Assembly: GCA_963514095.1 (NCBI GenBank) | Contig: OY741280.1 | Span: 18,260,689-18,324,688 of the forward strand | Reading direction: 5' to 3' | DNA length: 64,000 nucleotides | Source: Eutrigla gurnardus | Taxonomy: Eukaryota > Chordata > Actinopteri > Perciformes > Triglidae | In this document: piece after piece, positions 49,029 through 60,706 of the stretch | How the letters are laid out: every line of letters starts with the position of its first letter | How positions within the stretch are numbered: position 1 is the stretch's first letter | Notes under the pieces: generated by a model | Databases searched by the model: none | What the model was told of the DNA's origin: nothing | What the model saw: the letters and a program-made list of their open reading frames with translations, nothing else | Position numbers and translations under genes: made by a program

Positions 49029-50218
49029 GGTTTCTCACACGCGCGGACTTTGGCAACGCCTTTATATAGAGTAGCAGGTGGAGGTTCAGCTGAGTTCAAT
49101 TACATCTGTTTCCTTGATATCTGTGAAATGCCACAGGGTTGTTGATGTGTTTTTATGTGTAGTACTATAAACTCATATATGCAGATGTGTGTGGAAAACT
49201 TAAACGTGTAATTCAATGACATTTTTTTTGTTTTTTTTAGCGCATTACAACATTGAGCATTGTTTGTTTATTATTTCGAAAAGTGGAGGATATAAATTTC
49301 CCTGACGTGGCTTGATCACTGAGCATTTGGTCGCTAAGAAGGCTGTTAAGAGTGGGTCAGCTCGATCTTACGTTTCCTTCTTAGTGAAAGATCTTCTTAA
49401 GCTAAGAGCGACTCTGGGAAACACGTCCTTCTTTCACAGCGTTCTTAAGAGCGCTCCAAAGACGATCTTAGCACTTAAGAGCTTCTTAACGAATCTGGGA
49501 AACGCGGCCAATTTATTTGACTTGTAATAGCCTATAGCCTTTTTTGATACAAATTAAGTGATTAATGTGCATTGGAGGTCCTGAAAGAAAAACAAAACAA
49601 CAGCGCTGTCCATGGTGCTGTGATCGACCCCTGGCCTGATGCTCATGGCCCCACCCCCAGCCCCCACCTCTGCTGTAAAGGCTAATAAAATCATAGAAGG
49701 TCATATGACCGTTGTAGATAGAAGGAAAAAAATAGAAGGAAAAAACAAATTTGGGTTATCTGAGTGGTTAATTGTAATATCCATTACTAGGCTGATCATG
49801 TTTTTGTTTAAAATAGGGTCTGTGAATATCATTTCCTCATTTATTGATGCAGTCATTTGGGTACTTAATGATCAGTAAAACAAAATGCCTCGAGTCCATA
49901 TTTATGTTTCTTCAGTACCTATGGCTGATGGTTTGGCTAATTTTAAATAAAATATTGCCCACCCCTGTGTTATTACAGTAACACTGGTGCACGTTGTGCG
50001 CAAATGATGCGCTGAGGTCCGGGTTGTTAGCGGAGCTGTCCATGGTGCTGATCGGCCTCCATGACGATGCGTCGCAACAGGGCTCTGGGTCAGAGAGGCT
50101 TATGTATTTGCCACTTTCTTTTATTTTTGCCACCTGATTCTCTGTTTGTGTACACTTTTGTTATCGTGCTTATGACACGCACTGTCCCCTGCAGATTGGC
50201 AGCCGACTTAGACAAAGA

Positions 50219-51060
50219 ATTACCGTAAATTACCAAATAATAGCCGGGTTTCAATTAACCGCCGGGTTCCCTTTAAACGCCGGGTGCAGGTGTATATTTT
50301 GATAAATAACCGCCGGTTCCAAATAAATGCCGAGTCTAATTATTATTATTTGTTTAAATCAAGGAAGAAGACGTGTCCACTGACACTGCACGTTTTTCTT
50401 CTTCGCCTTCTTCACGTATTGTGCTTTCTGTCAGTCAATATCACACTGATGATCGCCATGGCTCCGGTGCAGCAAAAAAGTACGACTTGAAATTCAAACT
50501 TTCTGTCTTAAAATATGCAGAGGAGGAGCAGCCGCTAGACGTTTCTCTGTCGACCAGAAGAGAGTGAGACATTGGCGAAAAGATTAAACGGAGCTTCAGC
50601 GTCTGTCCGAGGAGGACAGCAACAGGGCCAGGCTGCCTGGTGGAGGTGAAGAAGGCTAGCGAGGAGCTGGAGATAAACATGCGGGGATGGGTTATCAGCA
50701 AACGGGTATGCCACGAGAGTGTGTCCCGCAAAATGATCAGGGCGATGATGAAACAAATGTACGCCACTGTGAGTGACAGCAGAGATGAGGAGTTTGCCGC
50801 GAGTGCTGGTTGGATAAATCGTTTCCTCCGCCGCAACAACTTCACTTGCAGAAGACGAACAACTATTGACCAGAAGGATGCCAGAGAATTCACCGAGAAG
50901 CTGGAGAAGTTTGTGACATTTTCATCCCGGATTTTTGAGAGGAAGGAATTAAAGCCTGGTCCAAATAAACGCCTGGTCCCAAATAAACGCCTGGTCTGTT
51001 AAGTGATTGAAACAAATAAACGCCTGGTCCCAAATAAATTAAAAATTAGCAAAAGCGAGA
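50219..51060 (+). mobile_element. Decayed pogo/CENP-B-type element
   Basis: Left part 50219-50340 and right part 50950-51050 carry repeated words of the type CAAATAAACGCC-GGTCCC, which flank a broken transposase. Exact ends and a target duplication could not be fixed. Confidence 0.5.
50455..51000 (+). pseudogene. pogo/Tigger-like transposase N-terminal remnant
   Basis: Two frames. The first reads KKYDLKFKLSVLKYAEE, a Brinker/psq-type helix-turn-helix. After a shift comes VRHWRKD, LSEEDSNRARLPGGG, ASEELEINMRGWV, VSRKMIRAMMKQMY and SAGWINRFLRRNNFTCRRRT, the CENP-B/Tc5 second helix-turn-helix block. The DDE domain is missing. Confidence 0.65.
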
Positions 51061-51304
51061 AAACTTATCGTCCTTAAGTAAATAAGTGAATCTGTCAAGG
51101 CATCATGCCGACAATGCAGCCTGTGGCGTTTGAACGCACCTCCAAGACACAAAAAAGCGACTGTGTGGTTCTTTTAACGGTTTAATTTCCCAAAGCAGGT
51201 GAAAACACAGACACACTTGATTACATAATAGTAATACATTTCAAAAATAACGAAAAAGCCATCAAATTAACGAACTGAATAATCCAAAATCCATAAACAA
51301 CAGT

Positions 51305-52503
51305 GGCCGCGTTTCCCAGGGCCGCGTTTCCCAGATTCGTTAAGAAGCTCTTAAGTGCTAAGATCTTCTTAGGAGCGCTCTTAAGAACGCTGTGAAAGAA
51401 GGATGTGTTTCCCAGAGTCGCTCTTAGCTTAAGAAGATCTTTCACTAAGAAGGAAACGTAAGATCGAGCTGACCCACTCTTAACAGCCTTCTTAGCGACC
51501 AAATGCTCAGTGATCAAGCCTCGTCAGGGAAATTTATATTCTCCACTTTTCGAAATAAAACAATGCTCAATGTAGAACGCTCACAGCTGCGGACCTGTGG
51601 CGCAAGAAACATAGGCTCATAGTAGAGAAGAAAAAACAACTTTTTATTGAATTACAGGTTTAAGTTTTCCACACACATCTGCATATATGAGTTTATAGTA
51701 CTACACATAAAAAAAACAAAGTAAAGAAAAAGCCAAAGTCCATGGCTGCAATACAGCACATTCTCGCTGTGAACCAACAGCGTCGCCGTGCGCGAAGCCA
51801 GACGGTTTCCATAAATGCATACGTGCATCAGCACTTCTCCCCACTGGACGTGCTGTCAGACCGGGCTGTCCAGGCAAAGTACCGGCTGCCCCGTGCGGAG
51901 ATCCAACGGCTGATCACTCTGTTGTCTCCACACATCCAGAGAGCAACCCGCTGCAATTTTGCCCTCAGCCCGGAGGTGCAGCTCCTGGCTGCGCTGCGTT
52001 TTTTTACGCAGCGATGTCCGCCAGGTCCACCAAGGGTTCCACGCAGTGGCTGGGATCCCCGGGTGATCGGTGTGGTGGATGGCACCCTCATTCCATTCTC
52101 ACATGTGTGTGCCTATATCCACAGGGGTATATATGCGCTAATGGGCTTGATTACTACTTGGATACACCTGTTGGTACAAACACACACACACACACACAAT
52201 ACATGCGTAGCCTAATTGCACCTGTGTCGGGGGGACCACGGGGCGCTGTATGTGACTTATGCGCTGATAAAGAGGTGGGTGATTGATTTACCTGGCATCC
52301 ATTGATTCAGTTTCAGCACCACCGCGGTGGACAGCTCCCACTAAGAGCTTCTTAAGATCTTTGGCTTGATCTTAAGGTTCTCCTAAGAAGGCAGTTAAGA
52401 ACGCGTCTGGGAAACACCCGTATCTTAGCGCTCCTTCTTAGCCGAACCCTTCTTAAGAGCCTTCTTAAGTCCTTAAGAACGATCGAATCTGGGAAACGCG
52501 GCC
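51305..52503 (+). mobile_element. PIF/Harbinger element 2, inverted relative to element 1
   Basis: 1199 bp with the same inverted ends and a target duplication AGT (51302-51304 and 52504-52506). The left end has the first 15 bp of the terminal repeat twice (GGCCGCGTTTCCCAG, then again). Compared with element 1 it lacks about 300 bp, including part of the transposase. Confidence 0.85.
51742..52215 (+). pseudogene. HARBI1-like transposase remnant (element 2)
   Basis: Starts MAAIQHILAVNQQRRRARSQ and stays open through LSPEVQLLAALRFF. An internal deletion then joins it to RVIGVVDGTLIPF, and it runs into former non-coding and CA-repeat sequence. The nuclease domain is incomplete. Confidence 0.8.
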
Positions 52504-53388
52504 AGTGATGGTCAAAAAGAGGCAAACATTTAAACCATGACTGTGAATCTCCTTCGCCTCGAGCCTTTCCAAACTGACCCAGAGCCGGTTCGGTCCAAAG
52601 TCGGAATTCTGGATGGTTGGATTTAGCCCTGGTCGGAATACAGAGATTATTTTGGTCGGAGCAATGGGCAGTCGGACCAATGGGGCTAGAAAAGTCGGAT
52701 TAATGGGTAGTCGGAGAGATGGGCGGTCGGACTTTTGGGCCGTTGGACTGACGTATGCTCCCCCTATTTCTCTGCCATATACCCATGAATCTAGGTTCCC
52801 TCAGCCAGATATGACAAATTGAATTAGCTTGTTTTAACCTTATGAGGCTGACACTAATACATTTATTTTTCGTTGTCTAGGAAAAATACAATACCATATC
52901 AACATTCTTTTGATTTCTCTTGTTCCACTAATTGATTATCGCTGACTTGTTGTTTCATCTCTGCTTGAATGTAATTACTCTAGAAAATAGATAATATATT
53001 GGTGAAATTAAATGAGTCCATGTCTCGCTTTATCCTCAGTTAAATGTCATTGTTGTTGTAGTGTTTCTACTACAGTAAGATGTTTAGACAATGTGTATGT
53101 CACATTTCTTTATTGTAAACATTTTATGATCATAAAAAAACAGCCACGTATCAACATTTTACATTTTATGCATACTGTAAAACATTGAAGATAAAATTAG
53201 TTTACTTTATACCACAGTAACCTTAAACGTTTGAATACACTATACTTTCTGGACATCTACTGTACAAGTCAATGCTTTCAGTAGCAAAACAAAGGCACAG
53301 AATATTGTATAAACCATGAGAAACATTAGAAATTATGGAGCACAGTTTCCCTTTGTGATGTGTTGTTCTTCTCTAGTTTTATGTGACC

Positions 53389-54362
53389 ATGGATCCCACC
53401 TGCAGTGCTTCTGCTGCTCCAGCTGGTTTGACTGCCCAGGTGTGTTTCCCTGTTCTGGACAATCTGAACCGCCAGCGTGAAGAAGGCAGATTATGTGATC
53501 TCTCCATCCAGGTGCAAGGGCAAGTGTTCAGGGCCCACCGCTGTGTGCTCGCTGCGTCTTCGCCTTACTTTCATGACCAGGTAAGCCAGGGTGGATCATT
53601 GTGCAACACGTAGAGGGCTGAAGGCATGACGCATATCTGAAAGGCATCAAGTGAGCATCAATCTTGTTCCCTCGACAAAGGATTATTCCAGAAAATAAGC
53701 TCTGTGGCAAACAAACGTTCATGACTAAGCACGTAGGGAGAGAGGACAGACCCGCTGGTCTACGTGAGGTACGTAGGAAATATCTTGGCGAGTACGATCG
53801 TTTGGTTCAAAAGCTGAAAACGTGAAGAGTAGAACAGATGCTTGGCACCTGCTGGCATTCTCGCTTTGACCAAACAACTCTACGGGTGACTTGTGCTATT
53901 TTTAGATTGTGCCTGTGGGCGAACAGAAGCTTGTGGGCTCTGTGTAAAGTATGTAGGACGAGGGTGTACGAGGTGATGACGTTTAGTATTCTCATTAAGC
54001 CGCTTGTTAGCAACCGCCTTGAAATGAAATGAACGAGAAAAAAACATTAAAATCTCTCTCGTGTTAACCACAGACCTTATTTCAGGCATCCAACCAAAAA
54101 CCCATTAAAAAAAACCCTTGGGCTTCGAGACGATGGAACAGGCAGTTTTTTCTCACCCTATATTTCTGTGCAGATGCCCCAAACTCAGTCTGTCTTTGTT
54201 CCTATCTCTCAACAGGTGTTATTGAAGAATGTTACAACCGTTTCCCATAATGGTTTCCTGTTGAAGAGCAGAACATGCTTTTGTGGCGTAGGAGACTATA
54301 TACAGTGGTTCCATGCTCTCGTATGTCGTAGCCATGAGGGCTGTTTGTCAAGGAGAAGGTAA
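53389..54362 (+). pseudogene. Truncated zbtb22-like gene in copy A (chimeric end)
   Basis: Coding exon 53389-53580 matches the first coding exon of the full gene but lacks 15 bp (five codons, GARAA). Its donor is intact. The next exon starts at a good acceptor (54216) with VLLKNVTTVS and then crosses the duplication junction into sequence antisense to the scn1b 3' region, staying open to a TAA at 54360-54362. Spliced, it would give 112 aa: about 74 residues with the start of a BTB domain and 38 new residues. The BTB fold would be incomplete, so function is doubtful. The donor at 53580 could also skip to 61496 and make a nearly full zbtb22 mRNA. Confidence 0.75.
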
Positions 54363-54595
54363 GATAGTGGCTGGACAAGTCGTCTCCATGCAGGTCAGAG
54401 AGTGGAAGGATGTTTTCAGTCCACGGAAGAGAAGCCTGATGATGAAGACAACGTATGTTAATGGATTTAATGGCGTTGATTCAAAACCAATGTGTTTTTA
54501 GGAAATCTAGCTCATCAATAAACACTAGAAGCACTGAAGTACTTCAATATTTCAATATAGGTATCGATACTTTTCAGAAACAAACAAAACTAAAG

Positions 54596-54965
54596 TTAGC
54601 TCGTTAGCTTAGCTTAGCATAAAGACTGAAAACAGGGAACATCTAGCCTAGCTCTGCCCAAAATCCACCTTAGCTCGTTAGCTTAGCTTAGCATAAAGAC
54701 TGAAAACAGGGAACATCTAGCCTAGCTCTGCCCAAAATCCACCTTAGCTTGTTAGCTTAGCTTAGCATAAAGACTGAAAACAGGGAACATCTAGCCTAGC
54801 TCTGCCCAAAATCCACCTTAGCTCGTTAGCTTAGCTTGGCATAAAGACTGAAAACAGGGAACATCTAGCCTAGCTCTGCCCAAAATCCACCTTAGCTCGT
54901 TAGCTTAGCTTAGCATAAAGACTGAAAACGGGGAACATCTAGCCTAGCTCTGCCCAAAATCCACC
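54596..54965. repeat. 74-bp tandem array, five copies (copy B)
   Basis: 370 bp equals exactly five units of the sequence arrayed at 41288-41804. Confidence 0.93.
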
Positions 54966-55140
54966 TAGCATCATGCCTAAAGTAACACATAATACATTGT
55001 TTTTTTATGTGTATAAAAACGTTCAAATGTTCGACAATATTTTCTAAAATTTAGAATATTTCTTATAGAAACAGAATTAAACACTTGGTCAACAACCTAC
55101 AAAGAAACAAACTGAGGTTAATGTGGGTCACATACCTGTG

Positions 55141-57478
55141 CTATTCTCCAACCTGCACCCCTGCACAGTTATCTTTACTTTCTGACGCTATGGCTAGATA
55201 TTCAGCATTTCTAGGAGGAAAAGGAGAAAAACAACAACGTTGTGAAACAGTGTTAAGCTTTTAATGTTAGCACAGTGAAATGGGTGGAAAAATGCAAAAG
55301 GTATTGGTTGTATGACGGATGTTTCTTCCTTGTTGTTTGACTTACAGGAGGGAGGTTTTGGTTTTTACTAGGGAGGAGGATGACAGGATGAGACGGACAA
55401 GAGGAAAACGTGACAAGTAGACGGGGGGGAGTGTGAGACAAAGAGACACAAGTGAAAACACACAAACAATGATAATCTTAAAATGAAGAAGATACTGTAA
55501 GAGGAGACGGAGGAGAAGAATATGAACCAAAGAGGATGGAAAAATAAAAGAAGCCAGCTTGCTTTCGGCACACATTTGAGCTGAACTCTGCAAAACGTAG
55601 GTGTTTAAAATGCTTCACTCTTTAGCGCATCAGAGCCCGACCGATATATCAGTATCCGCATACATGCCGGCCAATAAGTAACACAAAATCGCAGTATGGA
55701 AGTGCTCAATATGTGTTTGAGGTGTTTCAGAAACAACCCTTTTGTTTTTTCCAAATGTAAACTGAATCTTATCCTCAATTCTTTAAAAATCGAATTTAAA
55801 GAATCCTTGGATTTATAGTTCATTTTAAAAATAAAAGCAGATATATCGTTACTGGATTTCTATTTTTAAGACACTCAAATGCATTTGTCTTAAAACTCCA
55901 GCACTTAGTTTGGGCTCTTCTTGGTGTTCTAATGTCGCTGGATACAAACCTTGCATCTCCAAAGTGTCTGCTTTTCAAACACTGAGAAATGTTTAGATTG
56001 CTCAGTAAAATCCCTCAATAAAACAAACACTGGAGTTACAAGGTTTTCACATGTCCCGAGCTCATGTGCATCCAGACAATACTTACGCTGCTTCTCGTAA
56101 CGCTTCTTCCCCAGCTGCTGATATCTTCCTGTAGCAGTAAATCATCTCTATGAGGAGCCAGACCTGCAGGCCGATGATGGTCACGTACATCATGACCTCG
56201 GAAACGATGGAGGCCGTTCCTCTGGTCGCTGCACACATGAAACGCCGGGAAATCAAGAAATCAGACACCCGACAAAGCAAAACCTCTGAAATTCAGCCCA
56301 TTAAAAGTAAGTTCAGAGTCATTTTATACATTCTAAGAATGTATTAAGAATGAAAAATGTATTAACCACATCATATTCTTCCTAATTTCTCATTGTTCAG
56401 GAATCCAGATACAGGCTACCTGTGAATTATAGTCATGTGCATCTGAAACTGCTAGGTTTTAAACCTGAATGCATAACAAACCTATCATTTTTATCTCAAA
56501 TTCACCATAAAAAATGACTAAATGAGGATGTATTGTTGCTGTTTTACTACAGTGACATGTATGGATGCCACCGTCGCCTACCTTTAGGGACCACAGTGAG
56601 GTGGACCACCTTGCTGATCACGGTGTTGTACTCGTAGTACTGGTATAAGAGGGTGCGGTAGAAGAAGCACTGGTAGGTGCCCGAGTCGTTGAAGGTGACG
56701 TTCAGCAGGTATATGGACGCGTCCTGGATGTCCTGGCTCCTCTTACTGCCGTTCCAGTCCACGCGATCCATGAAGTTATCGCCCTCGATGTTTGGGCCAT
56801 TCTCATTGTAGGTGTAGATCTGTCGCCACGGAAACAACCACAAGGTTAATGAAAATCCTGCTGTGACAGAAAATGAATCGTAGTAATTTTGTTACTTTAT
56901 TATTTTGTTGTATAGACAGTTTTTCTTCATGGATAAATAATAATAAACAGATAAATCTGTAAAAAGGCTTCATAACGCCACAAAACATAAGGTTTAGTGA
57001 ACGAAACCTAACAGTTAAGTTTAAGTTTTTGTGTTTGGCACAATGAGAATGGGGTGGAGGTAAGGTCACAGAGACTTTGACCTTTGACCTCCAAATTCTT
57101 AGTGGTTCATATTTGAGTCCAGGTGGACTTTTGAACTAAAAATGTGAGCAAATTCCGTCCAGGCCTTCCTGGGATATCACGTTCATGAGAATTAAAGCAG
57201 ACAGATGTGCGTCTGTGATTGAACAGACGACCTGAGGACGTAACGTCTCTGGCGGCATAAACGCATCGCCTCAATTTCATTCCAAATGTCCAGATCCTGA
57301 AGCTTGGTCTGAATGTTGGATCATTTGGATAAAGCTAGACTGAACCATCTGTACAGCTGCATGATCACAACATGGACTCCAGCTGTGGTGTAAAATATCA
57401 CAATTGATTGCCTCTGAACATCACTGTGACCTTAGCACTGGGCGCTATGATGGGATCAAGGGCGGATGTGTGTGGGCG

Positions 57479-57519
<41 letters not shown>

Positions 57520-58040
57520 GAGAGTCTAAGAGCTTGGGTGTGTATGATGCACGCATTTATAAAAAGCTTGTGTCTTGAGGAATGCAGTGTGTGATTTTAT
57601 GGATGCGCGCACGACTAAAACTCCTTTGGAAGCACAAATATGTCCCGCACTCCACAATGTGCCGCGTCAGCGTTAAAATAAAATTGTGCTGGCATCAGAC
57701 TAAGAAGGTCCTCCGTGATGAATTTGCACTCACGCGAGCAAAGTCGGACTCTCCTTTCCCCCTGAAGTACCACTCCACGGTGGCCGTACTCTCCACTTCG
57801 CTCCTCCTCTTGCAGGAGATGCAGCCCAGTTTGAAGCCCTTGCCAGCCACCGCCTCAGTGTCGGAGTCCACCTCTGCACAGGCCCCGATACAGTCCACTG
57901 CAACAACAACAACAACAACAACAAGACACTCACTACTCTGCCTTAACGTGATGTAGCAACAAACCATAAAGGATGCAGGAAGTCAACTCACCAGTCTTGG
58001 TGCAGAGAAGAGTGATGAGCAGGATCTTTAACAGTGCCAT
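55141..58040 (-). CDS. scn1b: Voltage-gated sodium channel subunit beta-1, copy B
   Basis: Coding exons 57992-58040, 57734-57897, 56582-56819, 56087-56228 and 55141-55210, all splice sites kept, 220 aa. Same plan as copy A: signal peptide, V-type Ig domain, one membrane segment, short tail NAEYLAIASESKDNC. Differences from copy A seen by eye: Ser for Arg in KRRSEVE (Ser also in human SCN1B), Asn for Ser in GPNIEG, Phe for Leu and Thr for Ile in QCFFYRTLLY. All lie in the Ig domain. Its 3' flank is cut by the duplication junction about 0.9 kb after the stop, so the AATAAA used by copy A is missing; an ATTAAA on the minus strand at 54466-54471 is a possible substitute. Confidence 0.92.
57483..57516. 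repeat. (GA)n microsatellite in scn1b-B intron 2 region
   Basis: About 16 GA repeats; the allele in copy A is twice as long. Confidence 0.92.
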
Positions 58041-59199
58041 GTCTCCAGATGTTCCAGCAGCTCTGTTATCAGAGGAGGAGCCCCGAAATGTACCAATTCT
58101 GACAGCAACGCCCCTTCGTGTGGAGCACCAAAAGACTTTTGTTCAAACTTTAAACAAATGTCATGACACTCTTAACGATGGAACAAAGCTTTTCTTTTAT
58201 ATTTCAAGAAGACGGAGCGAATTCCAAACGTGTCAAGCGGCTGCTGTAGCGTTGTAAAGTGCAAAATGTATCCGTCCACAGGCACTTCCCTTATACGCCT
58301 GATGTATCGTCCTAACCGCCCCCCAGCCTGCAGCAGATTCCTATGACTGCAGGATGTATTGCCACAAATTATTGATGCCTCTGACACAGCCCCCTAATGT
58401 ATCTCTGCAAGCGAGGATTTCAAGTGGTGGTTTTCTTCCCCTGCTTTTAATTATCAAGCTGCATATAAAACAATCCGGATGTCCGACTCAAAGTGTTCCC
58501 CAGATCAACACCCTGAGATGTGATTAATTTCTTTTTATCCCTTAATCTGAGATACCCAGAGCAAGCATTAGACCTGCCTGGGTCTGCCCTGCTCTCTTAT
58601 GTTGGAAAATTGCAGAAAGATTATGACAAATGTATATTTTGTGCAGCGTGCAAGCTTCCGTCTACAGTACACTTACATACCAGTGCATATATAATTAAAT
58701 TGCATGCTCTATGATAAGAAATTGCTACCTTTTTTTGACAAGCTACACGCTACCAGTAGGCCTATTACTCATCTATTTGGTCTAATAATCGGATCACTGG
58801 AATCAGAGCCTACTGTCCTGAAATAGAGGCATCCTCTCCTCCAAAGGCCTCCGCGGAAGAAAAGGCAACACCGCTGTCCTCCCCTGCGATGACGGGCGAC
58901 GAATGTGGAAAGACGTGACCCCCCACCAACCCCCCGCTGCGCTCGTGGAAGAGGTGATGGGCTCGTGCCGGCCTTGCAGGACAAAAACTGCGTGAGCGTT
59001 AAAAAACACACACACAAACGCCTCTAATAGCTAATATTAGAGATCCAGTGGCGGGTGACGGCGTTTTGTTCCTGCGCCACCGCGGCACCGCGGCCAAAAA
59101 AAACGGCTGAGCGCGTGCAGCAATGTGACGACTATATATGAAAACAGGAGGGAAAAAAAGCCCCGCCGCTGATATTAAACTAGTCTAGCTTCGTCTGGA

Positions 59200-59960
59200 G
59201 AGATCCCCATAGGGGCCCCACTCACCTTGCCGGTTACAGCGCGTTTGAGAGCAACAGACGGCTCCTCACGGTTGTGATTTTAGTGTGAACCGGCCCTTTA
59301 ACTGAGCTCACGTCGGGGCGGGGTGATTCCGCTGTTTAGGAAGGAGGGGTATCTGTCAACAGAAGACCGTCACATAACGGCAGATCAGTCAATAACGTCC
59401 AATATCTGCCCGTTTATTTGTGCGTCCAGCTTTTTATTAACCCTCTGAACCCTCCTAAAGCTAAAGCGACATGTTTTAGCTGCCGACCGATGTGATGGCA
59501 TTTCATAACAACTACAACTTTAACACCAAACACCCACTCACGCTCTGTGTGTGTGAGGATTCGCTGATGCTGCGTTTTTATCAACCAGCTAGCATCAGCT
59601 AGCTACGCCTACGGGCAAGCTGCTGTTAGCATTTACGAGCTCGCTTCTTCTTTTTTTTTTAAATACACAAACAAGCGATGGTACTTCGTGTATAATAACG
59701 TTGTGCTGCAAATAGCCAGCGACGCTCTCCAGTAAAGTAAAAAAAGCTCGACATTCCGACATATCCAAGGTAAAGTAACTAAGCTAACGTCAACTGCTAG
59801 CTAGCGAGCTAACGTGTAGCTAGCCAGTGATTAGCCCGTTCGCTAACTTCACATGCTAACTGAGGGATGAGTGACTTTACCAAGACCTTTGACCAAACTA
59901 CATGTCAATAATAGTGGTTTATTTTATACCGCCGTTTATGTGACGGTTCGTGTTCGTAGC
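59200..59960. promoter_or_regulatory. Divergent promoter region of scn1b-B and zbtb22 (copy B)
   Basis: Matches 46190-46960, with the same minus-strand donor (GTGAGTGGGG near 59220) and plus-strand donor (TATCCAAG|GTAAAGT near 59769), and the same cluster of GCTAGC words. It is the only promoter directly linked to the complete zbtb22. Confidence 0.45.
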
Positions 59961-60706
59961 TAACACTAGCTAGCTAACGGTTTAAAGTGGAAGTGATCAT
60001 CAGGTGGAAGCTCTCTCACTTCACGTCACCAATCAATACGTTTACCTACTTTAATCTGAGGCAAGAGCAACATTGCTACCAATATCTGTCATTGTTAATG
60101 TAGGACTACGGTGTTATTGTTATCCATTTCTCTGCCATATACCCATGAATCTAGGTTCCCTCAGCCAGATATGACAAATTACATTAGCTTGTTTTAACCT
60201 TATGAGGCTGACACTAATACATTTATTTTTCGTTGTCTAGGAAAAATACAATAACATATCAACATTCTTTTGATATCTCTTGTTCCACTAATTGATTATC
60301 GCTGACTTGTTTCATCTCTGCTTGAATGTAATTACTCTAGAAAATAGATAATATATTGGTGAAATGAAATGAGTCCATGTCTCGCTTTATCCTCAGTTAA
60401 ATGTCATTGTTGTATTAGTGTTTCTACTACAGTAAGATGTTTAGACAATGTGTATGTCACATTTCTTTATTGTAAACATTTTACGATCATAAAAAACATA
60501 CAGACAGCAACACATACTGTAAAACATTGAAGATAAAACCTTAAATGTTTGAATGCACTATACTTTATGGATATCTACTGTACAAGTTAATGCTTTCAGA
60601 AGCAAAACATAGGCACAGAATATTGTATAAACCATGAGAAACACTAGAAATGATGGAGCACAGTTTCCCTTTCTGATGCGTTGTTCTTCTCTAGTTTTAT
60701 GTGACC

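Larger units (their letters stand above)
47997..49509 (-). mobile_element. PIF/Harbinger element 1
   Basis: 1513 bp bounded by the 20-bp inverted repeat GGCCGCGTTTCCCAGATTCG and a 3-bp target duplication AAT (47994-47996 and 49510-49512). The ends are followed by long subterminal stretches full of CTTAAGAAG words. The transposase remnant is on the minus strand. A (GT)n tract at 48304-48347 has grown inside the former coding part. It was probably moved by an enzyme supplied in trans. Confidence 0.85.
47117..52764. mobile_element. 5.65-kb transposon insertion with subterminal repeat arrays, present only in copy A
   Basis: Both sides carry TATTTCTC (47109-47116 and 52765-52772), and the copy-B site has a single CATTTCTC (60125-60132). 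The left end reads GGGCGCATGGCGTCTGTCC. The right end, complemented, reads GGGGGAGCATACGTCAGTCC, so the termini are imperfect inverted repeats. Inward from each end, over about 170-250 bp, come many variants of GTCCGACT-NCCCATT, inverted at the right end (52600-52750). The 8-bp target size fits hAT, P or Merlin-type elements, but no matching transposase was recognised, so the class is open. 47370-47990 and 49510-50200 have no gene. Two Harbinger elements and a pogo-like remnant lie inside. Confidence 0.8.
40935..54246. repeat. Segmental duplication, copy A
   Basis: The sequence from ATAATGGTTTCCTG at 40935 to GTTACAACCGTTTCCC at 54246 is repeated collinearly at 54247-61526, apart from small indels and the 5.65-kb insertion at 47117-52764. 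Without the insertion and its extra 8-bp target copy the unit is about 7.66 kb. It holds scn1b, the promoter region and the 5' part of zbtb22. The join is direct: TTTCCC is followed at once by ATAATGG, with at most 1 bp of shared sequence. Confidence 0.93.

Noticed and set aside
49312..49527. Repeated short frame MITEHLVAKKAVKSG, also at 51221-51517
   Set aside because: Lies in the subterminal repeat region of the two Harbinger elements; open by chance and shared because the elements are related.
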